A stretch of DNA of 64,000 bases, taken from positions 744,001-808,000 of the forward strand of contig MQVO02000014.1 of the NCBI GenBank assembly GCA_001986395.2, in the 5' to 3' direction. Under the pieces are notes generated by a model. That model worked only from the letters and a program-made list of their open reading frames with translations. It was not told the DNA's origin and made no database searches. This document shows, piece after piece, positions 35,478 to 48,080 of this stretch. This DNA comes from Irpex lacteus. Taxonomy: Eukaryota; Basidiomycota; Agaricomycetes; Polyporales; Irpicaceae. The position numbers and the translations under genes were made by a program. The number at the start of each line of letters is the position of its first letter. The first letter of the stretch is position 1.

Positions 35478-37804
35478 CTAATCTACTCGCATGGGACTAC
35501 CTGGGTTATCGGGTAACGTCTGCTGGCCGAACGGGCTCTGCACTAGTGGGCTGCCATTGAGGCCGTTACCACCACCGGTTCGTTTGTGTCGTCTGCCGAG
35601 GAGCGTCGTGTTGTCCATATTCAACTCGAATGTTGCTGACCCGGGCTTCCTATTGCCGCCAGTCTTCGGTACATGCGCTCTCGGTTGCGCGGCGCCATGA
35701 ATTGCTCGTTTGGCTGCGACCTTGGCTCCCGCCCCTGCTGGAACTATCGGCTGCTGGGAACGACTTGAACGTCCATCGAGTCGCCCATCCGCAGCATGCC
35801 GTTGCTTGGCCTCCAATACGATATGCTCGTCCTCATCGTGGGATGAGTCCTCATCTTCTTCGTTGAGGCCACTGAGGAAACCGCGATTGGCGCCTCCCTT
35901 GGCTGCGCGTCTGCGTGCACCTTCCTCCTCCATTCGATGTACCGCATATGTAATGTCGAACGCCTCCTTGAGCGTAGCAATTCCAGGTGATCGCGCTTCA
36001 CGAGTCATACCATGAGCTTCGGCGAGTAACGGTGAGTCGAGTGGCATGTCACGGTAATTGAGACCAGGTGTCGGCAGCGGTGCAGGCGCAGTAGAACCCT
36101 TGCACCACGGATGGTCAAGGAACTCGGTGATAGTGTATCGTTGCGCCGGATCGACGCAGAGCAGATGTGTAATCAGATCCTTCGCTGTTGAAAGCAGTCA
36201 GTTATGACGTTAGACACAAGAAAGGAAAGAGCCCAAACTAACCAGATGCGCTTATTGAATCCCACCAGGGACTCAAGAACGTGTAATGACCCATCGCGAC
36301 CTTTCTTGTGAGTTCGTCGATCTTCTCATCGTAGAACGGAGGGAAGCCGCAGAGCAGTGTGTACAGCACACAGCCGAGTGCCCACATGTCCACGCTCTTA
36401 CTATATCGCTCATCCCGAACAATCTCAGGTGCAGTGTAACCGACCGTGCCGCAGGGCGTCATGGTCTGCTCGTCCCAAACGACTTTGCTTAGGCCAAAAT
36501 CGGCGATCTTCACCTTGCCTATTCCGCCGCCGCCTACGCCTGGAATGAACTCGCCCTCGTCTTCCTTCTGCTCATCGCCGAACTGATTCGGTACTGGGTT
36601 TTTGGATGGGACGATCGGTATGCGATCAAACAACAAGTTCTCGGGTTTGATGTCTCGATGGACGACACCTCGCTCTTCATGGAGGTATCTGATGCCTTCT
36701 GCGACCTGCATAATGACGTGACGCGCGAGGTTCTCGCTGAAGTATGTCATCTTGACGATTTGATGGAAAAGTTCTCCACCCTCCATTACTACGCGAAGCT
36801 GTTATGTGGAGTGATGTGAATTAAAATATTTGACTTACGTTCAAGCACAAGGAAATAATGCTCCGCGGACTCGAAGAAGAGCAGCAGCTTCACTATTGAT
36901 GGGTGGTTGATACCTCGCATTATTTGCACCTCTGTGTCAATACAGTTAGTGACACACGAGTGTCATTGACATGTTCTTACACACCTTTAAGTATATTGGC
37001 TCGCTATTCATGGAAAACACGTCGTCAGCCACGCTACGGAAATGGGGTATTTTACAAGATACCTCTGTCACGCGCGGCTTTTTCTTGAACTCCTTATTGA
37101 GATGCTTATCCCCCGCCTGCCGCGCGTGAAGGAAGAAATGAAATGAATAAGAAGAGAAATATAGCAATGAAGGGAACTGACCTGTGATGCACTGAGCTCA
37201 TACTTGCGGACGACCTTGACTGCAAAAGATCGGTCAGAATCGCGGATATACAAGAGGCATGAGAATCTCGAACCTGCGACCTTCTGACCGGTGGTTATAT
37301 CGATGGCTTTGTAGACATTCGAGAAGGCGCCGCTGAGGCACGGGTAACGTTAGCGCCTGTGATGTGAAGGTCGACGTATCGCTGCGAGAAGCACGCACTC
37401 GCCCATCTTCTCGACAAGCTTGTACTGTTCGAGACCTTTGTACGTCGGCATTTTCTCCTTGGCCTCGCGCTCCTCCTGCACGATCTGCTCAAGTTCCTCC
37501 TGGTAGGCGTGGGTCTTGTGTGTTTGTTGTTGCTGTCCTTTGGGCTGCTCACGTGTTCGGTCACGCGCTTGCTGTTGTTGGGGCTGTTGCTGATGCTGCT
37601 GGGATTGCTGAGACTGTTGGTGCTGCTGGTGCTGCGAGGCATGCTGGGACTGATGGTCTTCTTGCTGGCGAGCTGTTTGTGCATGGTTCTTGCCATGACG
37701 AATGAGGTCTGACAGCGAGCGATGAGGACGTGGACGACGACAACGACATGAAACACGACGAGCTCACTCTTGAAAGCGTCGACGACGCCTGTTCCTGACG
37801 GCAT
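35478..37804 (-). CDS. RCK/Srk1-type CAMK protein kinase
   Basis: A Ser/Thr kinase of the MAPKAP-like Rck2/Srk1 group, which acts below the Hog1/Sty1 stress MAPK. The start MPSGTGVVDAFK (37804) splices to NLIRHGKNHAQTARQQ and a Gln/His-rich tract. The kinase domain has QYKLVEKMGEGAFSNVYKAI, VKVVRKYELSASQ, HRDIKPENLLFDR, KIADFGLSK, the activation loop TMTPCGTVGYTAPE and DMWALGCVLYTLLCGFPPF. Between PENLLFD and KIADFG is a ~38-residue Pro/Gly-rich insert, a feature of this subfamily. An exon of only 19 nt (36985-37003) encodes RANILK. The C-terminal tail is basic and acidic in turn, with RRHKRTGGG as a possible MAPK-docking region (inference). About 620 residues. Other CAMKs are less likely because of the QEELEQIVQEEREAKEKMP lead-in. 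Confidence 0.87.
37523..37678 (-). repeat. Gln-rich low-complexity tract in the RCK kinase
   Basis: CAG/CAA codons dominate: the translated stretch reads HASQHQQHQQSQQSQQHQQQ followed by PQQQQARD and later GQQQQ. Mixed CAG and CAA use makes it an imperfect microsatellite. Confidence 0.8.
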
Positions 37805-39970
37805 GGCGAACGATGGGTGTGGAGAGGGCTAGGGGAGTGCAGAGATGGAGGACGTAAAGAAGGCTGTCCTTGGGTTTTGCTATTTTCTCCGTCTCGGGAA
37901 GTCCATCGCTCCTCATCCTTTCATGGCGTCATCGACGTCATGCCCCTCTGACTCAGCCGTCCCTTCCCTCCACGAGAGTTCCACGAGATGGGGACGTTGC
38001 CATCATTTGATGCGCCCTGAGCTCCAATTTTGATCCCGCTACCACAAGTGGCCACGCTCCATCATTGGCCCGCTGTCTCCAACCACGTCGTCGTAGTGAC
38101 AACTGCTGGCACCACAACCTTCCTTTCCTGGACCGGAGACGGATGATACTGCGACGCTTGCAAACTCAAAATGTCGACTACTTTCAGAGTTGAAGATCAA
38201 GCCTTTTGAGTAACACTGCCAATCTCCGAACGACAAAGAGCGTAAAAACAGCTATGTCGGTAATATCAATCGAAGCGCTCGGCAGGCCTAGATTCAAGGT
38301 GACAGTGACTTGTCGTCAATTGTCAGTTGCCAGAAACCGGTACACAAGTAAGCAAACCTATCGCGAATGAATGGTGTCGTACGCTACCAGATCTTTATAC
38401 CCTTCTTTTTGCTTCGGTACACTTCAGTAAATATGAGATGGAAACCACGCTGTTCCATCCAGGCGTGAATGATCAGATGAGGGTGGACAATGCCGACAGT
38501 GGACAAATCGAAAAACCATGTATCCTTCACCGACCACGCCCAAACTATATCCTCGAAGGCTCCTTGTAGGCTTCCATTTCATAATCTAGTTGACACTACG
38601 TTGACCATACGTTGGTCTCAAACGTCGAAAGGCTGCGAAATGCGACATAGAAGAGTGTCATAACACACTGGCTTTATCAATGTATTAACTTTGTAGGCCC
38701 TGCACACTCTCAACAAATGACTCCCTCGATGCCTACGTGCGCTGCCCGGTTCTGTTAGGTCGCTCAAAGGATGCAGTCAGGATCGAATATAGGGACGTCC
38801 CGGAAGCCTGTGTAGCGATACCCTCGGGTCTCCATAGTTGGGTGAATGAAGGTTCATGCTTTACTACACGAAGCGTCACGGTTTGTTTTGGCAGAAGCTT
38901 CTGATGGACCTCTCGGCCGCCCTAGCTGGGGCCTGCGATGTTGTAAGTGTAGTACCAACATCCACAATGTCACAACTACTGACCCAGCTCGTTGGCTCGC
39001 ATTCATTTAGAGGCGAGCAATTGTACTCAATGAGCTCGAGCGCTGATGCAAGATGTAATCGCTTTGTTCCACGTATAAGGCAAGTCCGATTTGGTTCTTG
39101 ATCATGAGAGTGTCATACCAACGTGGTATGGTGAGATGAACTTGAATCATCAAGTGTACATATCGCTACAGAGAAGCCTGCGCTGTGATGGCCAGTCAAT
39201 GATAGCCCCCCAGGTTGCCCTGTGATGTTGCTTACATCCTCAGTTCCTCAGCGCAACTCACATCGTTATGGGATGGCAGATACTTGCATGATGATAGCGT
39301 GGCAACAACACCTTACTGCGTCGTCCACCACGATTTTTGGTCTACGCTACTCACCGATATCGCCATTAGTGTAGTACTGCCATGACCCGCCTTTCACTCC
39401 ATCTTCACGTTCGTCTTGAAGGCAGAGAAAGAAGACGACATGCCCGGATGCAGTTCCACCGCCCAGAACAATATTCATTTATCGATCAGCGCTTTCACTG
39501 AGGATTTTTCAATAGATCAGCACGGCGAATCTGACGAGCCAGAATGCGATGCCCAAAAGTCTTCTTTCTGGTGTCATCAACTGTGTTGAAGACAGCTTCG
39601 GTGCGTGGGCGCCGAGTTTGATACCACTGATCCCACAGCCCGGCCACACTACTGCCATCACATCACAGGTCTACTACACTGCAGAGGAGCCCATCCTCGG
39701 TCGAGTCCACCATTCCAACGCTCATCAGCATCGCTGCACCGATCTACTTGACGTTTTCGTTTCTTCGGAACACCAGATGATAGCTGTTAGCGCCACGTGG
39801 CATCGCGTCGTCGCGAGAGTCTCCATAGTATCACTGATCAACTTGCAGGTGTAGCCTCCCATCCAGCGTTCCATAAAGGACTTCAACGCCCGTTGTCCGC
39901 TATAAGTGCGAGCTCACAAGCTTTGCTGACATCCCGTCCTCAGGTTCAAGTCTCCGCTACATCCTCCACA
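37805..39970. other. Long 2.2-kb divergent region
   Basis: Lies between the kinase (-) and the C2H2 gene (+). No gene was found. Such length upstream of a transcription factor is often regulatory; this is inference. Confidence 0.45.
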
Positions 39971-40589
39971 ATGTCTCAAAACGTCACCTTGCCCAGGCTT
40001 AGAGACATCTTCCCCCGTGAGTCTACTGTCTAGTCTCAGTATTAGCAGCATCTGACCAGTTTTGTCTCACTCAGAATGGGTGGGCCACACCCATGGCGGA
40101 CCTCAGCCCGTACTAACACCGTCGGCTGTCTCAACTCCAAGCCCTCCTGCCTCGATGGGACCATACTCGAGGCAGCATTCAGCTTCTGAACCTCTGGCAG
40201 GGCAAACTAGGCAACCTCCAGTGTCTCCGAATCATACGGATGATAGGAAGTTTCCATGCGAGATTTGTGGCAAGCGATTCTCCAGGTAACTTGCCTTATT
40301 CTGCTATCTCTATCTTGGGAGTAACATATATTCAGGCCCAGCGCTTTGGACACACACATGAACTCACATACCGGAGAGAAACGTACGTACATGCAATACT
40401 AAGCGGATGAAACCACGGAGGTAAACTTTCTTGACAGCCCACGCATGCACCTTTCCGGGGTGCACGAAGTCCTTCAGCGCGAGGTCAAACATGCAGAGGC
40501 ACATGCGTACACATGGGACTCAGGATACCACTTCAGGATATACCCAATACCCGCCAAACGACAGAGCACATACTTGGCATCAACATTGA
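39971..40589 (+). CDS. C2H2 zinc-finger protein, two fingers
   Basis: A probable DNA-binding regulator of 151 residues in four exons. The start MSQNVTLPRLRDIF is followed by a Pro/Ser/Gln-rich region and two C-terminal fingers: CEICGKRFSRPSALDTHMNS-H (C-x2-C-x12-H-x3-H) and CTFPGCTKSFSARSNMQRHM-R-T-H (C-x4-C-x12-H-x3-H), linked by TGEKPHA. Introns fall at about 40019-40074, 40288-40336 and 40382-40438. The finger pair with SRPSALxTHMxxHTGEKP and SFSARSNMQRHxRTH is a conserved fungal type, found for example in FlbC-like and mushroom-development C2H2 regulators; which of these it matches I cannot say. The fingers are complete; the tail after them is short (about 25 residues). Confidence 0.82.
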
Positions 40590-41739
40590 GCAGCTTTTTC
40601 CGCTCACTTTCGGATCCAAACAATCTTAGACACTTGTGCGATATATTCACGATCCTTCTTTGACATTCATCTAGGCCAGGCTCCCTCGTTATCCTGTTAT
40701 TTGTATTGTTATTACGCTGCGCGTCGTTACCACTGTATCAATAGCTCTTACTTCTAGAACACTGTAGCCCTATCTATTACTCTGTAGCAGTATTTATTCG
40801 TGTATCTCTAGCTTATTATTATCCATGTATCCTTAGATTATTATTATTCAGGTTCTCGCCGTAATTGGTGTCTTTTGGTGGCAATGACAGTGTATGGTGG
40901 GCTCATCGGAGCATCGCTGTCATTCTCCTGAAATGAAGCTCGTTACACCTCTACATTCTAGCTGAGAATACTTCGGCATTGCCGGTGGACCCTTTGTTGA
41001 GCTCAACTTGGCAACGCCGCTTCTGGTTCATATTACTGGGCTGTTCGACTTCCTCGGAACGGCCAAAATCCGTCGTTTATGAAATGAACGTAGGAGATGG
41101 CCACCTCATCCCCGTGCCATTAAGCGACTGGGGAAGCTTCGGTATGCTATACGAAGAGAGCAGGATCCGCGGCTTTAAGCACACCAACGTGGTATAGAGG
41201 CCAACGATGTCTATAAAAGGCAAAGAAGAACTTTGTGGGGACCTCAGCGTTTCGGACATTGCCACCGCGACTAAAAGGAAGTAATGTTGACTAGTATGAC
41301 TTACGTGTGATACGTACTCTCACACAACTTGCAGCAAGACATCCCACCCTATCGCACCGGTCAATGCACAATACTGATGTGCACCACGGCGCGAGACTCG
41401 GCCGAGTCAGAAGAGGCGGCGCGACGTTGCGCCCTACCATAGTGTTCAGCGAGAGCTGAATCAGGGACGTTCGGCCCTGGGCATTGAGTGGAGAGCTACA
41501 AACGAGGTGCTTTATAGCACACGTTCGGCCGGATTGAATGACGTTACCAAGATTAAAGTTGGCTGCTTTACATCTCGTGAGTGAATCTCGGAATCAGTCG
41601 GCCGACAGTGAGAACGAGTCATTTGAGCGCTTGCTTTATTACGACCAAGATCTTGGTCGAATCAGACTCCTGCCTTTACACGCCACCTGCCTTCTCACTC
41701 TCCAGTTGCGCTTTCTCTTCTACAACCACTCGTCTCAAA
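40590..41739. other. Intergenic, C2H2 gene to LEU1
   Basis: About 1.15 kb. Near 40770-40855 there are tattattatt-type AT-rich patches, probably 3' UTR. No gene was seen. Confidence 0.4.
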
Positions 41740-44461
41740 ATGCCAGCACCTGTCTCTGGCCCAAGAACGCTCTACGACAAGATCTGGGATGATCATGTTA
41801 TGTCAGTGCGCAGTGCGATATTTTCGAATCGAAACTGATCATCATTAAATTGCGGGGGAACATAGTGATGTACAAGAGGATGGACTCTCGCTGATCTATA
41901 TCGACCGGTGAGTGCTGCGTCTATTGCGAATTGAGATCTGTCATCTAAAACACTTATTAAGTCACCTCGTGCATGAAGTGACAAGCCCACAGGCTTTCGA
42001 AGGACTGTACGTATCTTCTGGCGTGCATCTGCAATATCAATGTTCTGATTACGACCGCACAGACGTACCGCCGGACGCCCTGTGCGGCGTCCAGATTGTA
42101 CCCTTGCTACAGTGGACCATAATGTACCGTAAGTGGATCGTCGATATCGCGCCCAACACAGTTCTGATCCCCGGTGAGACAGAACCGCTTCCCGCAAAAA
42201 CTTCACCAACGTAAAGGAATTCATCGCTGAGCCTGATTCACGGGCTCAGTGTCAAGCTCTCGAGGACAATGTTAAGGAGTTTGGGTTGACCTACTTTGGC
42301 ATGACAGATAGGCGACAAGGCATGTGCTACATCCTATCTTCCATCCCAGCCGCGCTGAAGTTTAAACACAGGAATCGTTCACATTATTGGACCGGAAGAG
42401 GGTTTCACTGTGAGTTCAGTCGATAGTTCACCAGGCATGCCAGCTGAGACACCGATAGCTACCGGGAATTACTTGCGTCTGTGGCGACTCGCATACATCC
42501 AGTACGTCGGTTCAATGTACAAAATCGCGACTGCCACTAATTGTTCCGTAGCACACGGAGCCTTCGGGTCTCTCGCATTTGGTATCGGCACCTCAGAAGT
42601 CGAACACGTCTTGGCTACTCAAACGCTTCTACAACGTAAGGCAAAGAACATGCGCATCACCGTCGACGGAGCGTTGAACGAAGGAGTCACCTCCAAGGAC
42701 GTTATCCTCCATATCATTGGCGTCATTGGAACCGCCGGTGGAACGGGGGCTGTAATTGAGTACGCTGGCCCCGTCATCCGGGGCTTTAGCATGGAGGCAC
42801 GTATGAGTATCTGCAACATGAGCATCGAGGCCGGCGCCCGTGCCGGTATGATTGCCCCCGACGAGATAACATTTAACTACCTCCGAAACCGTCCTCTGGC
42901 GCCGAAAGGCGAGGAGTGGGACAATGCTGAGGCGTACTGGCGGTCTTTGAAGACTGACGACGGTGCCAAGTTTGACATCGAGGTCAACATCCACGGAGAA
43001 GATATCATTCCAACCGTTACTTGGGGCACATCACCCCAAGACGTCGTACCTATCACTGGCACAGTTCCCGACCCCACTACCGTCCAGGATCCCGTCAAGC
43101 GTGCATCCATCGAACGCTCTCTGAAGTATATGGGCCTCACGCCGAATACTCCGATACAAGAGATCAAGGTTGACAAAGTTTTCATTGGATCTTGCACTAA
43201 CAGCCGTATCGAAGACCTTCGCTCCGCCGCGAAGATTATTCTCGCCGCTGGACCTGATGCGAAGGTTGCAGAGGGTCTCTACGCCATGATCGTGCCAGGG
43301 TCTGGTCTCATTAAGCAACAGGCAGAGGCAGAGGGACTGGACGTTGTCTTCAAAACGCGCTGGATTCGATTGGCGCGAGGCGGGTTGCTCCATGTGTCTG
43401 GGTATGAATCCAGATCAGCTATCCCCTGGCGAGCGTTGCGCGAGCACGAGCAACCGTAACTTTGAGGGCCGCCAAGGTGCCGGAGGACGTACCCATCTCG
43501 TCAGCCCCGCAATGGCTGCCGCCGCCGCCATCACAGGGAAGCTCACAGATGTGCGAAAGTATCTGAGTGCGGAGGCGCAGTCTCAGGCGGCCGCTGGGAC
43601 CGAAGCTCAAGCTCACTAGTCCATTCGAGTTCCTCACCGATCCCGTCGCTCCCCCACCGGAACCTATAAAGCCCACAGAAGTCGCGGCTTCTGAAGGTCC
43701 CCTGCCGCCCGCTGAGTCACCGTCGAGCGTGCAGAAATTCACAGTCGTCAAAGGCATTGCTGCGCCTCTTCACATCGAGAACGTTGACACGGACATGATT
43801 ATTCCCAAGCAGTTCCTGAAGACCTTGAAGCGCACCGGGCTCGCCAACGCCCTGTTCTTCACACTCAGAAAGGACCCTCACACTGGCGCCGAGACAGACT
43901 TTGTTCTGAACCGGGAACCGTATACCAGGGCGAAGATTCTTGTTTGCGACGGTGAAAATTTCGGATGTGGAAGCTCTCGTGAACATGCGCCATGGAGTCT
44001 GTGAGTGTCACAATTTTCGCGCTTCCTGCTTTGTCAGACTTTGACATTCCATTCAATGCAGAAATGACTTCGGGATCCGTTGCATCATCGCTCCGAGCTT
44101 TGCGGACATCTTCCGCAACAACACAATGCAGAACGGCATGCTACCAGTAGCCCTCCCTAAGGAGGTGTGCAAAGAGCTGACCGCGGACGCCGAAGCAGGA
44201 CTGGAGTTGGAAGTGGATCTGGAAAAGCAGGAAGTCCGCCGTGCAAATGGCAAGCCATCGATCCCATTCACGGTAGACCCTTTCCGCAGACACTGCCTGA
44301 TCAACGGCCTCGACGATATCGCGTTGACGTTGCAGAAGGCCCCCGCCATTGAAAGCTTTGAGACTCGCCGCAGTCAGGTCTGGCCTTGGCTCGATGGGTT
44401 TGGGTACAAGGGGAAGATCCCAGTCGCCCCTGCGAAGAAGACGAAAAAGATGGAGTGGTAA
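41740..44461 (+). CDS. LEU1: 3-isopropylmalate dehydratase (LEU1), with two +1 frame breaks as given
   Basis: Isomerises 2- to 3-isopropylmalate in leucine synthesis, using a 4Fe-4S cluster. From ATG 41740 ([20 protein letters not shown]) short exons give [68 protein letters not shown] and [20 protein letters not shown]. One long exon carries [20 protein letters not shown] (cluster Cys) and later [13 protein letters not shown] (two more cluster Cys). The small-subunit half has [14 protein letters not shown] and [20 protein letters not shown]. In this sequence the long exon breaks frame twice: near 43350 (FK to AGFDWREAG) and at TAG 43617-43619 (linker before [10 protein letters not shown]), each needing one base skipped. 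All motifs survive, so I read it as a real gene with sequence errors or a damaged allele. One intron (42320-42371) is GC-AG. Confidence 0.9.
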
Positions 44462-44853
44462 AGTCGACGATCGCATGTTGAGGGGTATGAATTTGTTTGA
44501 TCAAAGTGTATAAAATTAAGGCCGTCATAGCCAAGGCCTGGATTTCGATAGTAGCGTTTGTACTTTGTATTCTTACTCGCGCACGGAAACTGTGCAACAC
44601 GACCCGTAGGCTATTTTAACCTCGAGCTCCTGAGTTGCGTCGGACGGTGCGGCAGACGCTGCGATGACGACGGCGTCGGTAATTACAGAGCATAGCACGT
44701 GGCGTTGTCTGGGTAGCCAAGTTGGGAGGCGGAGGCGTCGTTCCTGGCCCAACCTCCTTTCCCTGGCCGATGCTCTCGACGTTGCCCTCTTTCCCGCCTT
44801 CATGACCCCCAGCCACTAGAACGCGACGACGACGTTCAAATAGGGAGCAAATA
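44462..44853. other. Intergenic, LEU1 to Ser/Pro-rich gene
   Basis: About 390 bp; end of LEU1 and presumed promoter of the next gene. No feature is supported. Confidence 0.4.
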
Positions 44854-47800
44854 ATGGCCACAGTGCTTACGCAGAGCTACCCACACTCGGGCGGCTATCC
44901 TGAGATTGCAGATAGGGACGACGCAGGCACCAGCACTGGTATGACACTGAACTCGGGCTTGGTGGCTGCTGTGCGCATGCGACTCATCTTCATCTCGTCT
45001 ACTACTTCTTAGCTTCACTCTCTCATGTTCGTCCCAACATCATCCGCCGCGAAACAGACCAGATTCTGTCGTATTATCAGTCCGAGTACGCTGGCCAATC
45101 CCATGATTCCGACGACGACCACGAGCAGCGGGCAGGGCTGAGTCGCCGAAGCTCAAGCAGTTCAAGGTCTTCTTCTCAGTATTCTGCCGAAACAACACAC
45201 CGCATACAGCCAGTACAACAAGCAGAAGATTTACCGCCCCAATCATCGGCTGTGAGCGTAGCGGCAGGACACATCCGACGTCCAAGCGTGCCTTCTCAGG
45301 AGAGCGTGGACAGGCGCCGCCTCGCTATTGTTGAGCTCGATAGCTCGCTACCACCATCTGTGCGACGCAAGGAGGGCAGTGGCAGTGGATTTGCCGGTGG
45401 GTCGCCTCAGTCGTCGCTCTCTTCTCGTCGTGGCATACACGTAAACGGTTTGGCACTCGTCGCGCCGCCAGACGCGTCGCCTGCCACGTACACCAACCTC
45501 ACACCACCTCCCTCTGCTCCTCCGGTCTCTGGTAACCGCGGGCTGGGCATTGCACCTCCTGCAGCGGCAACTCATTCACGCTCGGCATCCGAGGCCATCG
45601 GTGGTCATTTGCATCTACACCGAAAGACATCGCGGGACATAGGCATTGTGGGAGTGGGACGTGTGATCCCTTCAATATCGGAAACAGGCAACCAATCATC
45701 TCCGCGTCTCAATAGACTTACGGATCCTTCTTTGCTGCACGCACCCATCTTCCAAACACCGTCGAAGTCTCGCTCCCCTTCGCCAGCGGTACAGACACCC
45801 GATTTGACCGAAAACGGTACACCTACGATCAATAGTTCTACTTCTCCTCATTTCTGGGATCCTAACGCTCGTGATCGCGAGCAGACGTCCACGCCTGCGA
45901 TAGGAGAGAGCAAGGACATACAACAACCCGTCGTTGGTCCGGTCGTCGTTGGGCTACATTCTGGAAAAGTGATGCGCCGCGAGCCAATGCACCCGATGGA
46001 TATCAATAACACTTCCGTCACGACCAAGGGCTCGTCATATCCCCACTACGAAGCTCAGCCTACGGCTGGACCGTCGCTGCCACCTCCTAGGACCATGTTC
46101 GATGCGGCAGCTGCTGTCTCTAGTCCTGTTTCATCGGCACCACCTCCGCGACCACCTCGGATGCGAACTCCAATGCCTCTATCTCAGGCCTCAGCTCCGT
46201 CGTCTTCCCCTACGAAACGAGACCTGGAAGCGTTAAAGGAGTCTTTGCAGTTACCGCAGTCCGTTTCGAGCGCGCTTGCATCACGCAGCCCTTCGCGACC
46301 AGTACTGGAGCGTGCTGGGACAGATATATCAAATGAATCTTCTCATTCCGACAGGACCAAAGAGTCTGCGTAAGTGTATATGCCACGTTATCAACGAACT
46401 GCCAATTCTTAATATCGTGTCCTTGTAGCGTTTCAGATTCTGCCCTTGACGCGAAACGCTCGAGGTCGATACATCGGCGGGAGGGAGCATTCCCTCCATC
46501 TAACCAGACCACGGCGAAATCAACACCCGAAGCGTCACCGGTCGTTGGTCAGGAGAGTCAAGACCATAGCAACTCAGTTCCTGTGACCACTGTGCACATT
46601 GTCCATCCCAGGGATCCTTCACCGGAATCCGTATACGAAGACACTGAGGAATACGACAGGCGCTCTGCCATCGAGCTCAAACGAGACCCAAGCTGGGTCA
46701 GCCTTAAGGACACGACTATCGCATCTTCTCCAAATGGCCTTGGTCAGAAACACTCTGCTTCACGGAGTAGGTCCCGTTCACGCTCACCGGCTCCTCAACC
46801 TCCTCCCAAGGCCAGTCCTGGCCCTCCTTTGGAAGAGATGCGTTCACCGGGGAGCAGTCACAGTGGATCCAGCAACCCTTTCAAGGCCACTCTCAACAAT
46901 CTGAAGCGCTTCTCTGCACTTCCTAGGACGCCCTCCTCACTGTCTATGAAGTCTTCTCGTACCACCCGTACAGACTCTACTCCTCGATCACCCAGAACGC
47001 CGTCCCCCGCATTGGCCACTACCCCTCGGAATACTCGACCTAAGGTAGTCAACCCGTGGCCGGACGCTATGACATTCCGAGATGTATCATCTATGACGAG
47101 CCCCCTTGAGCGCGCTTCCGCCTATGCGCAGAAGATCCAGCAGTTATCAATGTGCGATACTGGCCTGAGTGAATGGCTACAGTCGATGCAAACCAAAGGT
47201 ACATCGCTCCTACATAATTTTTTTCATGCACCGCTAAGGCTCATAATTATCTTACCCAGGCTCAGGTCCCAGACCAGTCCGTACTACTGGGCTGCAACTG
47301 GACATTGGCCTTTCTCACCCTTCCTCGCGGTCATCAGCCGCCCAGCAACAAACAAGACACTTTTCCGGGGCCTCAGTGGCCTCCGAGGCAACTTTTCCTA
47401 TACGACGAGACGCATATACAGCTACGGATTTGATGATGAAACCTGACGAAGACTTGAACCTAGGCAAACCACCTCCAATCGCCCTTCCCTACCCATCTCT
47501 AGCAACGAAGCTCCCTCCTCCTCGCTCATCCACCTCCGTCCCGCCAACTCCTCGAAGCTATCAAATTCCTCTTTCGAGTGGGCCACCGCGTTCTGCTGGG
47601 GGCTTCTTCTCGTCTATAGGTCGCAAGGCTAGTCTGAAGAAGTCAGATAGCCCCCCTGCGCCTAGTCGTGTATTGACAAAGCGTAGTCAATCCCGTCCAC
47701 CCCAACCACATGTCATCAGTGCACCCACTATCCCCGGTGGCCCACGAGCCCCTCCCGGTAAATTGCAGCGATCGCATACAATGTCTGTTGGGTCGGTCAA

Positions 47801-48080
47801 GCCCGTCGATCAGCCGCCCGTTTCTGTTACTCGCAGTGACACTCGCACAAGTATCAGCAGTCGACGGCCCTCGTTCTTTCATCGCTCTGCTGCAGCTGCG
47901 GCTCAACCTCAGCCTCCGACGGACGAGGAGTTTGAGAAGCAGGTTGACAAACTCTCGGACCTCCTTCCTCATGCAGACCGTGTGGTGCTCGCTGGGTACC
48001 TTCGACGTGCAGGTCAAGATATACTTGCTATCGGACAATATCTAGAAGACGAAAAGAAGGGCGCCATTCGTCGCGACTAA
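44854..48080 (+). CDS. Long Ser/Pro-rich protein with C-terminal CUE-like segment
   Basis: I do not recognise a named protein. Exon 1 (MATVLTQSYPHSGGYPEIAD) splices at 44939-45012 to SLSHVRPNIIRRETDQILSY; this start carries the only ordered-looking N-terminal motif. The next ~900 residues are disordered: dense Ser, Pro and Arg (e.g. SRSRSRSRSPAPQPPP), many SP/TP sites, and basic patches. Two further introns lie at about 46372-46428 and 47200-47261. The last ~45 residues (DEEFEKQVDKLSDLLPHADR, then VVLAGYLRRAGQDILAIGQY) look like a three-helix CUE/UBA-type ubiquitin-binding fold, with the LLPHAD in place of MFP; this is inference. TAA is at 48078-48080. Total about 1,000 residues. Likely a phosphorylated scaffold or adaptor; no catalytic domain is seen. 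Confidence 0.72.

Noticed and set aside
37240..37310. T-loop-like GGTTCGAGATTC on the minus strand
   Set aside because: It lies at an exon-intron edge of the RCK kinase, and no cloverleaf can be formed with the flanks.
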